NCBI GenBank assembly: GCA_940671915.1
Contig: CALNVZ010001280.1
Span: 1 to 64,000 of the forward strand
Direction of reading: 5' to 3'
From: Paracentrotus lividus
Lineage: Eukaryota; Echinodermata; Echinoidea; Camarodonta; Echinidae
Length of the DNA stretch: 64,000 nucleotides
Both the position numbers and the translations under genes were made by a program. This document shows, piece after piece, positions 54,444-64,000 of this stretch; within the stretch, counting starts at the first letter, position 1; the number at the start of each line of letters is the position of its first letter. Below the pieces are notes generated by a model that worked only from the letters and a program-made list of their open reading frames with translations, did no database searches and was not told where the DNA came from.

Positions 54444-55850
54444 CTAAGATGAAAATTGTTGAGCTCTGGTATTTGGGTCATGAATCTGGGTATTGCGTAT
54501 AACATTGTACTGAAATTGGATGGAACCAATTATTAGTATAATTGAACATAAATTTGCAGTTTGCAGAATATTGATATCAGATATTTTTAATATGTTTAGT
54601 TTTTTGAAAATTGGATCAGTATGGGCTAAGTAAGGGGAACCTGTACAAATTCTTAGGCTCTGCGAGTAACAATAATAATTAACATTCCTTTTGGTTCCAC
54701 AACCCAGGCATATTAGCATATTAAGATAAATAAGATAATATGAAAGAATTGTAAAATAATATAAATACTTTGCATTAACGTATCTTTAAGTTTATACATT
54801 ATACCAATTATTCTAGAAATATGATTCTTAGATGCTGAAAATGCAAATTCCAGTTAAATGTTGATCGAGAATACACCAAGAATTTAACATTAGTTTTCCT
54901 TTCAATTGGGGTATTGTTTATTAAAATTTGATACTGGTCATCGTTATTTTTTGTTTGGGTTGTGAAATATGATATAATTTGTTTTACTGAGATTGAGAGA
55001 TAACTTTGTTACATTGTAGCCATTTAGTTAGTTTGACAATTCTACATTGAATTTGACTACATTTCGTTAAAATTATGATGAGAATATAACAATGTCGTAT
55101 ATCTGCAAATAAAGCATAACTAAGTATTTCAGAAGAATTTACAATGTCGTTCATATATTTATAAAGAGCAGTTGGCGCAAGTATAGATCCTTGTGGCACG
55201 CCACACTGCAGTTCTAAAAATTTGGGATTTACGTAAGTCGACTTCGGTGTATTGAATTCTATTTTTAAATAATCTTTAAACATGCCAGCGGCGTACCCCT
55301 TATAAATAACGGTCAAGTTTATATATCAAAATTGAGTGAACGAGCGTGTCAAACGCTTTTGAAAGGTCCAAAATAATCCAGTTATATATTTGTTTTTTTG
55401 CAAGGATTAGTTTTCTATCGTATAATCCAATACTCGTAGTTGAGTTGAACATTGTTTCCTAAACATATTGGGCGAGCAAAGTAATTTGTTTTTGTCTAAA
55501 ATTATATACTTGGATATGGATTATCTTTCTAGGATTTAGATAACGAGGGTAAATATGATATAGGTCGGTAATTTTACACTGGGTACGATTTCTTTTTTAA
55601 ATATCGTACACCCTTGCTACTTGAAAGCGTTCGATAGCATCCAAGAGACAATGATAGATTGAAACTATGACATAGGGGGTCAGCTATAAAGAGATTTATT
55701 GGTTTTAAGATATGAGTTAATATATCGTCATGACCACAAATTTTCGTATTTTTAAGGGATTTTACTATGGATATAATTTCGTGTGGTCTTACGGGTTTGA
55801 GAAATAGAATGTAAAAGTATAAACAAGCACTTGTATAACGTATCACATTT
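54444..55850 (-). pseudogene. CR1-like LINE reverse transcriptase, frameshifted copy
   Basis: Same element as 61560-63214. Frames at 55574-55846, 54984-55316 and 54444-54719 hold successive RT pieces (RPHEIISIVKSLKNTKICGH; LELQCGVPQGSILAP; LRICTGSPYLAHTDPIFKKL), and the catalytic box reads FAD then shifts. Because the other copy is nearly intact, these breaks may be sequencing errors. Confidence 0.8.
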
Positions 55851-55907
55851 GGTTAATCTGGAGGAAAATTTGTCAATTTTTGAGTTTGCTTTTAGCAAAT
55901 ATACAGA

Positions 55908-56117
55908 TAGCCTTTTGTCGAGGCCCTTGTTGGCTTTATTGTCGTTTGCCGAATGATGCCGAGCGAAGCGAGGCGAAAACCCAACTCGCGAAGCGAGTCG
56001 GGCTGCAGCTTGTTTCACTGCTCGTTTCGCGAGTTCGGGTTTAATTTCTCCTCGCTTCCGCGACATATTGCAACGAGAACCGAGCCGACACAGACACAGG
56101 GCCTCGACAAGAGGCTA
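55908..56117. mobile_element. Fold-back MITE in LINE flank, copy 1
   Basis: TAGCCTTTTGTCGAGGCC at the left and GGCCTCGACAAGAGGCTA at the right; the left duplication ATATACAGA (55899-55907) is followed on the right by the shortened ATTACAGA. The right arm is scrambled by indels relative to 63293-63498. Confidence 0.7.
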
Positions 56118-56689
56118 ATTACAGACAGATTCTATTATGAAACAACATAAAGTAACTTAAATGTGGAAAAATTATATTAAATACATATTATATAAACAGT
56201 GATTTATAGAGACTATAATACGTCAGGTTAAAGTTTGACTAAGAACATACATAAATATATTCAGATGCAGATATATATTTACAATATACAGGCATTTATT
56301 TTATTTATTTATTTATTTTTTATTTTTTTATTGTTGAGTCATAAATGTAAAGTGGTTTGATTTAACCAACAGATGTATATATGCTACAAATGTTAGCTGA
56401 ATATAGTAGAAAAAATGTTTTTTATTCCAGAATCTACTAAATTTGCTTACCGGGAGTAGACAGTGTAAATCAGGTGAATTATGTCTACAATTCAAATTCA
56501 AATGTAAAGTATATAAATTAAGATAGTAGCAAAAAATATTGTAATGCATGCTCGTATTAGATGTTTTATGGTAGTCTCATGAATATATGCATATATCAAA
56601 TTTATCATATACCAATATGATAGTTCAGAGTTCGGTGTTATATAGAGTTATAGGGCAGAAGGTATTTCTCTGAAGATTTGTTTCTTCAT
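56118..56689. other. AT-rich sequence, nothing recognised
   Basis: Contains a TTTA repeat at 56297-56325 and AATTCAAATTCAAATG near 56488. No gene. Confidence 0.5.
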
Positions 56690-57430
56690 TGAAGTGTTCG
56701 GATCGGTTGTTTTCACTGAGGCGATAACACGGCCATCTCTTGTCCATGCCGCGTTTACATTTTTGTGTTGGCTTCTCTTCATTAGGAGTTTGAGGGTGTA
56801 AGTGTCAGATCTTCTTGAATAGAGATTCCACTCCCTTTCAATGTCTTTTCGCTTTCATAAATTGCGCCTTCTGTTTGTACGACCATAGTTTGACGATGAT
56901 GGGTTTTTAGCCTTGGTTGGGTCTTTCTGACCTACTCGATGGGATCGGTGCTGTGTGGTGCTTTTTCAACTTGAACCCAAGTTGATCCTTGGCAATGGCT
57001 ATTGCTATTTGATCGGTATCTTCACCTATTTTCTCTTTCACACCAAAATTCAAAGGTGTTTCTTCTCGTATAGCTTCCAGAACATTTATTTGGTGCTCCA
57101 CGTTTCTCTTTTCTCGATTTCATTCTCTAGCTCCATTTCCAGAAAGATTTTTCCTTCTCTTTGCTCTCCAAAGAATTTTTAAGTTGATTATGGCCGATTC
57201 ATTTTCTTCTATGCGGCGTGCGTCGTTTTCACATTGCACTTGATTACTTTAACCATAGCTTTTTTTGCAGACTGACTCTAAGTGTCTCCATAAATTCTTT
57301 TGTTTTTCAGTAAGTTCGTCAGAACTGTTTGTAGTTGATAATCATTAGGTGAATGTTCAGATACATCAATTGAATCAGCGTCATCACTATATCACATTCA
57401 GAGTCATTAGGATTGGTATTTTTTCACCCT
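56690..57430 (-). pseudogene. LINE ORF1 remnant
   Basis: On the minus strand, frameshifted pieces spell an L1/CR1-style ORF1 protein: EKIGEDTDQIAIAIAKDQLG followed by FKLKK, a HRVG piece, then after a break NVNAAWTRDGRVIASVKTT. The order (coiled-coil-like Lys/Glu stretch, central domain, C-terminal W-T-x-D-G motif) is that of LINE ORF1 nucleic-acid-binding proteins. It lies upstream of the RT copy in the same orientation, so it could belong to the same LINE family. Stops and shifts show it is not functional as read. Confidence 0.6.
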
Positions 57431-57617
57431 TTTCTTGTTTTAGGGGTGCGTTTCATTTGGCGCCATCTCCCTTGCCAGCCATTGACACCGAGACGAATGT
57501 ATAAAAGCTTGGTGGGTAAGAGATATTAGTGGGTATAGTAGGTAGTAAGAGGCGCACGTGATGATCGATGGCGGGAAGGATTATCGATTGTGATATGCGG
57601 GAGTGAGAAGAATCTGG
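57431..57617. other. Unassigned sequence before the third gap
   Basis: No match elsewhere in the window and no gene seen. Confidence 0.4.
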
Positions 57618-57642
57618 NNNNNNNNNNNNNNNNNNNNNNNNN
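57618..57642. other. Assembly gap of exactly 25 N
   Basis: Sequence after the gap restarts the block that began at 50458. Confidence 0.95.
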
Positions 57643-57865
57643 CTTTTACAACCTCCCCCCCCCCTGGTACGCCACCATAAAAGAGATAGTACTATGATCT
57701 ATGCTCTTGACAGGATCTGAGTATCATAGTAGAAAACCATGAGTCCTCACCTTTGCCAGTCTGTATCCTTCCTCCCCACCACCATCACAAAGTTGTCAAA
57801 AATTCAAGTGCTCAGTATCCATGATAGAACAGGTACAGTGTGGTACTGATGTTCTCATCGTCTTC

Positions 57866-57915
57866 GCGACGGATAAAAAAGTATTAGAGACGTCTCCAAT
57901 ACTTTATTCCGTCGC
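57866..57915. repeat. 50 bp palindrome, GAGACGTCTC centre
   Basis: GCGACGGATAAAAAAGTATT and AATACTTTATTCCGTCGC pair around AGAGACGTCTCC. Could form a stable hairpin. Confidence 0.85.
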
Positions 57916-58559
57916 GGAGACGTCTCCGTGACAATTTTCATAAACTGTCTCAAAGTGCTTCCCGCGACTTAAGAAACGTTGTATTGACTGAGTATGAGGA
58001 GATGTCTCCGGAATAACCGTCTCCATGTAGTTTCAAAACCGTCTCAAAGTAGGCCCAAATCCGTCTCATATATAGTTTCAAAGTAGCTTCTGCGAAGTGA
58101 GATACTACCCTTATTCTTCGTCATGATAATGTAATAAAGAAATACATATCCCTAATATTTAAACACATAAGACATACAAGCTTAATATGAGGGTCTCAAA
58201 GTTGGGTTTACTCTTTCTTGGGACGCACTGTATACGAGACAAGAACTTACAAAGTATGCAGAATGCAATCAAATCCCGCTTTTGTCATCTTGCATAAAGG
58301 ATGTCAATGGCGAGCGGCAGTGGCTGTATTTTCAACGTCTATTGTTGCAATACGAATTCAATCTAAAGGCTACTTTACTGGGGATACCTAGTTCTTTTTT
58401 TTTTCAAGGTTTTATTGTGTCAAATGCGTCTATGCGTATAACAGCTGACTTAAAACATTGCTGATATGAAAAGAAATAACCTACCGCCCAGCCTTTATGA
58501 TTAGTCAAATCAAAGTAGCCTATGCTTCTTTTATGTTTTAGCAAAGGGGTAAATGCCTG

Positions 58560-60186
58560 TATACATTCATATCAGAGCGCTCGCTTATTGGCTTAACTGA
58601 CTTACGTTCTCCGCTGAGATCCTATACGTTCTACGTTTCGGGAGAACGTACATTTCCCCAAAATAGCGTTGTAGATTTTGACAACGGGGAGCTATCTCTT
58701 GTAGCTAGGGGAAACCCTCGTTTGTGCACACGAAAACTTGTAATTTAAACGCTTGCCAGCCGTTTCTAGCAAATACCAGTTTTACACACTCTTAACTTTT
58801 TCTGTCCCTGGCGTTCCAATGGTTGATATTTCTTATTTTGTATTGTTTATACTGAAATGTATTGTTCTTTGTAATTTTCTTTGCCGAATAAATAATAATA
58901 ATAAATAATAATAATACTAACAGTATGCAGGAGTTTGGGGTTTGAGCTATTTTGAAAATAAAGCCATTCATAATGCTAACGTTCTAGATTAGCTTCCCCG
59001 TAGTCCAGCGAAAGCACCCTATTGTAACAGACGTAGGCCTACGGGGCAATAGTAACACATGAAATTGTAACATTTTGTTTTTCTTTATCAAAGCTATGCA
59101 CTTGACAGATCCAAGATTTAAACATCATTAACCACATAAACTAATCATATATAATGAAACATGACAATGCTTTACTCATCTATATTATATTTTCCACTTG
59201 TTATATACATGATATGAGGCAAAAATTATGATATTTTTTTTATTACCTTTTTTTTTAGGTTGTTGTGGCTTCACCCTTTAACTGCAGAACTATAGAACCT
59301 TCATCAATTCATATTTTGGTTCTTTATCTACTTTGTACCTACCCAATATATCTTTAAACTGACAACTGTGGTATAACACTTTATACTAGGCCTACGCCTT
59401 TTGACTTTAACGCATTCTTTTTCAAATAAAGTGATACATTTCTGAGACGAAGTAAAAAATAACAGCTTTTTTTGTAAAATCAATCTTCAAAATTTACGCC
59501 ACTTTTTTTTCTGGCAAAATCAATATGTCTTTGCCTTGTTAACAAAACGTATTGGACAGATATGTTCAGGTATCATATTGAAAATATATTTTAATCTTTT
59601 ATGGGGGCTCCCATCTCTCCCTCTCCTCTTTCTTTCTTTTTTTTTTTTTTTTTTCTTTCTTTTTTTTTCTTTTCTGTTTTTCATTTTTCTTCTTCACTCC
59701 ATCTTTACCTTTTACTTTCCTATTGCCCTTCCCCTCTCTCCGCCTCTCCCTTCCCCTCCCTCCTCTCTCTTCTTTCTCTCTTTTTTATTGTGTGTGTTTT
59801 TTTAATTAAAAAAAAAAATCAGGGGGGGTGAAAGAATTCTATCTACACACGTAATCTCTGTTCTCATTCTATAGGACCCAATTGTAAATAAGCCTTTTCG
59901 GATTTCATGGGATATCATGACAGTGTTTCTTTTATGTTTGATACCATGTACACTCGACGAATAAAATAAAATCAAATAAAATCAAATTATATGTTCACAG
60001 TTATTTAATTCTCATGTTTGAGCTCATAGATATGGTTACATTTTGTCCTTGTAAACAAAGCACTATAATGGACTATACATTCAAACTTATGAAGTTCTGA
60101 AGTTCTGTAGTAAAGTGATATAAATGATTCAAACCAAAACCTTGAGGATCTGATTACAATGAGACAAATGATAAACAAACTAAAGG

Positions 60187-60229
<43 letters not shown>

Positions 60230-61090
60230 TCAATATTTCTTTGCCTTTCTAACAAAACGTATTGGACAGATATGTTCAAAGTTATTTAATTCCTATGTCT
60301 GAGCTTATAGATATAGTCACCTTTTGTCATTGTAAACTAAGCATTATAATTAAAAATACATTCAAAGTTGTGAAGTTCACATGCTTGAGCTTATCGACGA
60401 GGCTACTTTTAGCTGTTTTTCTTTATTTCCAAGTCTACTCCTATTTACAATTTTGGCATTAAATGAACCTATTACACAATGTTCACTTTTTTATATTTCC
60501 AACCTTTTCTTTTCTATTAAAATGATATAAATTACGAAGAAAAAAAAACAGGAAAAAATACTGGAGGCTCTGATTACAATGAAACAAATGATAAACAAAC
60601 TAAGAGACACCTTTTTTTTCGGACAAAATCAATATTTCTTTGCCTTTTCAACAAAACGTATTGGACAGATGTGTTCAAAGTAATTTAATTCTTATATCTG
60701 AGCTTATAAATAAGGCTATTTTTTACTTGTAAATAAAATAAATGATTGAAAGATACGTTCAACATTATGCAATTCTCATTTCTAAGCCCCCTCCCCCACT
60801 TTCGTCAGCAAACGTGTACAAAAACGGAAAAATGACCATACATTTGTGATTTTTAGCCTGTTCAGCCCCCCCCCCCACTTGCTGCTCAGCCCCTCCACTT
60901 TCAAAAACGCTCCGTGGCCCCTGATTGGTTATATATTAGCTTGGTGTTACTGCAGTGGAAGGCTGTTTAATACCGCGCGAGTTCCTACGGGAGTTACTTT
61001 AACAGAAACAGAAACAGAACAGTCCTTTAGGGGCAATTGTAACAGCTTGTTACAACTGCCAGTGACAGAGGCGACCATATTTGGAGAGTT
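58560..61090 (+). repeat. Repeat family R1, best-preserved copy
   Basis: Contains the motif order used to define R1: ACGTTCTCCGCTGAG (58605), AACAGTATGCAGG (58919), TAACAGACG with GGGGCAATAGTAACA (59025-59058), CT-rich tract (59610-59790), GTATTGGACAGATATG-type tandem units (59550, 60260, 60658), and GGGGCAATTGTAACAGC at about 61030. T run at 60189-60223. Short Leu/Phe/Ser-rich frames over the CT tract are not genes. Confidence 0.8.
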
Positions 61091-61371
61091 TTTTTTCTAA
61101 CTTAGCTTAGGTATTCATCGTTGAAACGTTAGCAAAATATGGCCTAAGAACATAATTTTTAAATATATAAAAATGACAGCCGTAGCTCATCCACATATTT
61201 GTCCAGAAGAAAAACAATGGGTAATGTGAAATATTACTTTCCTGCTCAAAAAACGATTTTTCTGCTGTAGAAAGTTCCACGAACCGTTAAATCTGTTAAC
61301 ACTCATACAGCATGTGGAGCGATGAAACGCGCATGCTCTGTACAAATTTTAAGTTTTATAGCGTGTTTCTG

Positions 61372-62073
61372 CTAGAAATGGGAGCCCCTGTTACGATACA
61401 TAACATAAATCATGACAAGTATGCAATTCACGTATAGTTTCAAAATAGGCCATTGCAAAACACCGATGGTCTTGACTCGGCAGAGCCCTAATGCCATTAT
61501 GGCATGATATACATTCAGATAAATCAAAATGATGAAAAGATGAAAAAAAAAAAAAAACATTTGCGGAAATCCTACCCCCCCCCCCACCAGGTAAATGTAA
61601 ATCAGTTGAACAGTATCAAAACACACTTTAAGAAAAAAATTACGAGTCATACGATAATATAATGTTTTTTTTAGCTTGCGTTTAAAAGAGTAAAGTGAAG
61701 AACATTCTTTTATTTCATTGGGCAATGAGTGCCAAACATCAGGTCCTCTATGTCTAATGGATTTACAAGCAAGGACTGTTTTTGGATTACTAAGATGAAA
61801 ATTGTTGGAGCCTCTGGTATTGTGGTCATGAATCTGGGTATTGCGTATAAACATTGTACTGAAATTGGATGGAACCAAATTATTAGTATAATTGAACATA
61901 AAATTTGCAGTTTGCAAGATATTGATATCAGATATTTTTAATATGTTTAGTTTTTTGAAAATTGGATCAGTATGGGCTAAGTAAGGGGAACCTGTACAAA
62001 TTCTTAAGGCTCTGCAGTAACAATAATAAATTAACATTCCTTTTGGTTCCACAACCCCAGGCAATATTAGCAT
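61372..62073 (-). pseudogene. LINE reverse transcriptase, C-terminal region
   Basis: Continues the 379-codon piece after a frameshift near 62073. It contains ALRICTGSPYLAHTDPIFKK, ILKISDINILQTANFMF and NTQIHDHNTRGSNNFHLSNP, the tail region of CR1-type RT proteins, followed by RHRGPDVWHSLPNEIKECSS. Residues past about 150 drift into 3' flank. Confidence 0.75.
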
Positions 62074-62074
62074 A

Positions 62075-63214
62075 TTAAGATAAATAAGATAATATGAAAG
62101 AATTGTAAAATAATATAATATACTTTGCCATTAACGTATCTTTAAGTTTATACATTATACCAATTATTCTAGAAATATGAGTTCTTAGATGCTGAAAATG
62201 CAAATTCCAGTTTAAATGTTGATCGAGAATAACACCAAGAAATTTAACATTAGTTTTCCTTTCAATTGGGGTATTGTTTATTAAAAATTTGATACTGGTC
62301 ATCGTTAATTTTTTGTTTGGGTTGTGAAATATGATATAATTTGTTTTACTGAGATTGAGAGATAACTTGTTACATTGTAGCCATTTAGTTAGTTTAGACA
62401 ATTCTACATTGAAATTGACTATCATTTCGTTAAAATTATGATGAGAATATAACAATGTCGTATCATCTGCAAATAAAGCATAACTAAGTATTTCAGAAGA
62501 ATTTACAATGTCGTTCATATATATTATAAAGAGCAGTGGCGCAAGTATAGATCCTTGTGGCACGCCACACTGCAGTTCTAAAATTTGGGATTTACGTAAG
62601 TCGACTTCGGTGTATTGAATTCTATTTTTTAAATAATCTTTAAACCATGCCAGCGGCGTACCCCTTATACCATAACGGTCAAGTTTATATATCAAAATTG
62701 AGTGAACGAGCGTGTCAAACGCTTTTGAAAGGTCCAAAAATAATCCAGTTATATATTGTTTTTTTGCAAGGGATTTAGTTATTCTATCGTATAAGTCCAA
62801 TACTGCTAGTTCAGTTGAACATTGTTTCCTAAAACCATATTGGGCGGAGCAAAGTAATTTGTTTTTGTCTAAAAAATTATATACTTGGATATGGATTATT
62901 CTTTCTAGGATTTTAGATAACGAGGGTAAAATAGATATAGGTCGGTAATTTTTACACTGGGTACGATTTCCTTTTTTAAATATCGGTACGACCCTTGCTA
63001 ACTTGAAAGCGTTCGGATAGCATCCAAGAGACAATGATAGATTGAAAATATGACATAGGGGGTCAGCTATAAAGAAGATTATTTGTTTTAAGATAAATGA
63101 GTTAATATCGTCATGACCACAAATTTTCGTATTTTTAAGGGATTTTACTATGGATATAATTTCGTGTGGTCTTACGGGTTTGAGAAATAGAATGTAAAAG
63201 TATAAAACAAGCAC
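62075..63214 (-). pseudogene. CR1-like LINE reverse transcriptase, near-intact RT core
   Basis: A 379-codon open stretch with the RT blocks in order: VRPHEIISIVKSLKNTKICG, NYRPISILPSLSKILERI, AQYGFRKQCSTELAVLDL, LFLDLSKAFDTLVHSIL, YGIRGTPLAWFKDYL, CGVPQGSILAPLLF, the catalytic FADD, LSLNLSKTNYIIF and VKFLGVILDQHLNW. These copy LINE RNA into DNA at the nick in an active element. There is no endonuclease domain upstream, where the sequence meets a fold-back MITE at 63293, so this is a 5'-truncated copy. The one frameshift at its end and the neighbouring noisy copy leave open that the RT frame is complete in the genome. Confidence 0.85.
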
Positions 63215-63292
63215 TTGTATAACGTATCAACAATTTGGTTAATCTGGAGGAAAATTTGTCAATTTTGAGTTTGCTTTTAGCAAATATACAGA

Positions 63293-63498
63293 TAGCCTTT
63301 TGTCGAGGCCTTGTTGGCTTTATCGTCGTTTGCCGAATGATGCCGAGCGAAGCGAGGCGAAAACCCAAACTCGCGAAGCGAGTCGGGCTGCAGCTTGTTT
63401 CACTGCTCGTTTCGCGAGTTCGGGTTTAATTTCTCCTCGCTTCCCGCGACATCATTCGGCAAACGACGACCAGCCAACAGGGCCTCGACAAGAGGCTA
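63293..63498. mobile_element. 206 bp fold-back MITE with 9 bp target duplication
   Basis: Left end TAGCCTTTTGTCGAGGCC and right end GGCCTCGACAAGAGGCTA continue into a ~50 bp terminal repeat (GTCGTTTGCCGAATGATG inside). The centre also folds (AACTCGCGAAGCGAG against CTCGTTTCGCGAGTT). ATATACAGA flanks both sides exactly (63284-63292, 63499-63507). A 9 bp duplication fits MULE- or Merlin-like families; the end sequence does not decide. Confidence 0.85.
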
Positions 63499-63507
63499 AT
63501 ATACAGA

Positions 63508-64000
63508 CAGATTCTATTATGAAACAACATAAAGTAACTTAAATGTGGAAAATATTATTAAATACATATTATATAAACAGTGATTTATAGAGACATAAAT
63601 ACGTCAGGTTAAAGTTTGACTAAGAACATACATAATATTATTCAGATGCAGAATATACTTTTACAATATACATGCATTTATTTTATTTATTTATTTATTT
63701 TTTATTTTTTTATTGTTGAGTCATAAATGTAAAGTGGTTTGATTTAACCAACAGATGTATATATAGCATACAAATGGTTATGCAATATAAAATGTTTTTT
63801 TATTCCAGAATCTACTAAATTTGCTTACCGGGAGTAGACAGTGTAAATCAGGTGAATAATTATGTCACAATTCAAATTCAAATGTAAAGTATATAAATTA
63901 AGATAGTAGCAAAAAAATATTGTAATGCATGCTCGTATTAGATGTTTTATGGTAGTCTCATGAATATATGCATATATCAAATTATCAATATACCAATATG
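63508..64000. other. AT-rich sequence to window end, nothing recognised
   Basis: Same as 56118-56600 in copy 1, with the TTTA repeat at about 63678-63712. No gene. Confidence 0.5.

Larger units (their letters stand above)
50458..56600 (+). repeat. 6.3 kb duplicated block, copy 1 (noisy)
   Basis: Collinear with 57643-63995 from ACAACC and a C run with CTGGTACGCCACCATAAA to the window end. This copy has many single-base deletions relative to copy 2, including several in the LINE reverse transcriptase. It continues into 56600-57617, beyond the part of copy 2 seen here. Confidence 0.85.
57643..64000 (+). repeat. 6.3 kb duplicated block, copy 2 (cleaner), runs off the window
   Basis: Order of content equals copy 1: C run, palindrome (57866-57915), R1 repeat, LINE in reverse, fold-back MITE, AT-rich tail. 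Reading frames are longer here (379 codons of RT against fragments in copy 1). Confidence 0.85.

Overview
The window is eukaryotic, non-coding-rich DNA from an animal genome: GT-AG introns, an immunoglobulin-superfamily membrane protein split over phase-1 exons, CR1-like LINE fragments, many small inverted-repeat DNA transposons, minisatellites and long A/T tracts. Repeat style (GCGCGAAGCGCGAGC-type repeats, AAGCGCTATATAAATAA-type tails, frequent AGGCCTAC) fits a marine invertebrate deuterostome, most likely an echinoderm such as a sea urchin. That is a judgement from pattern, not a proof. There is no bacterial operon, no rRNA and no CRISPR array.

Layout. 1-6.5 kb: dispersed repeat family R1 (inverted, then direct) interrupted by two head-to-head 1.03 kb inverted-repeat elements, a TTAA-flanked 719 bp element, G/T low-complexity sequence and a fold-back element. 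6.57-11.36 kb: the one convincing gene, a single-pass receptor with signal peptide, IgV, C1-like Ig, Thr/Pro stalk, transmembrane segment and short tail. 11.4-14.65 kb: diverged ~600 bp tandem repeats and dispersed GTCACACACGTGAC palindromes. 14.65-23.06 kb: after a 25-N gap the whole 6.25-14.65 kb block occurs again with many small indels. 23.8-27.3 kb: a CACTG-ended transposon with arrays of GACTAGCTTTAAAGCTAGTC palindromes and a nested retroposon. 28.0-31.8 kb: a duplicated 1.4 kb block and a 30 bp minisatellite around the second 25-N gap. 31.8-36.7 kb: mostly unique AT-rich DNA, one TA-flanked MITE and a GCGCGAAGCGCG tandem repeat. 36.9-40.4 kb: a 1.7 kb inverted repeat. 40.6-42.25 kb: a decayed LINE. 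42.4-47.5 kb: a second CACTG element nested in another repeat, more MITEs and a fragment of a third CACTG element. 47.9-50.5 kb: two CCAATTGG minisatellites in opposite orientation around a 1.05 kb spacer. 50.5-57.6 kb and 57.6-64.0 kb: the same ~6.3 kb repeat/LINE block twice, on either side of the third 25-N gap.

All three assembly gaps are exactly 25 N and lie in or beside near-identical duplicated sequence in which one copy is full of single-base indels. The large duplications are therefore suspect as unmerged overlapping contigs or haplotypes, and broken reading frames in the noisy copies should not be read as biology without checking. The functional content is essentially one Ig-type receptor gene in a transposon-rich setting. 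Its start lies 47 bp downstream of a fold-back MITE and its fourth intron is filled by a 1.7 kb inverted-terminal-repeat element and a smaller inverted repeat. No transposase gene was found, so all DNA elements look non-autonomous; the only enzyme remnants are LINE reverse transcriptases and a LINE ORF1 remnant.
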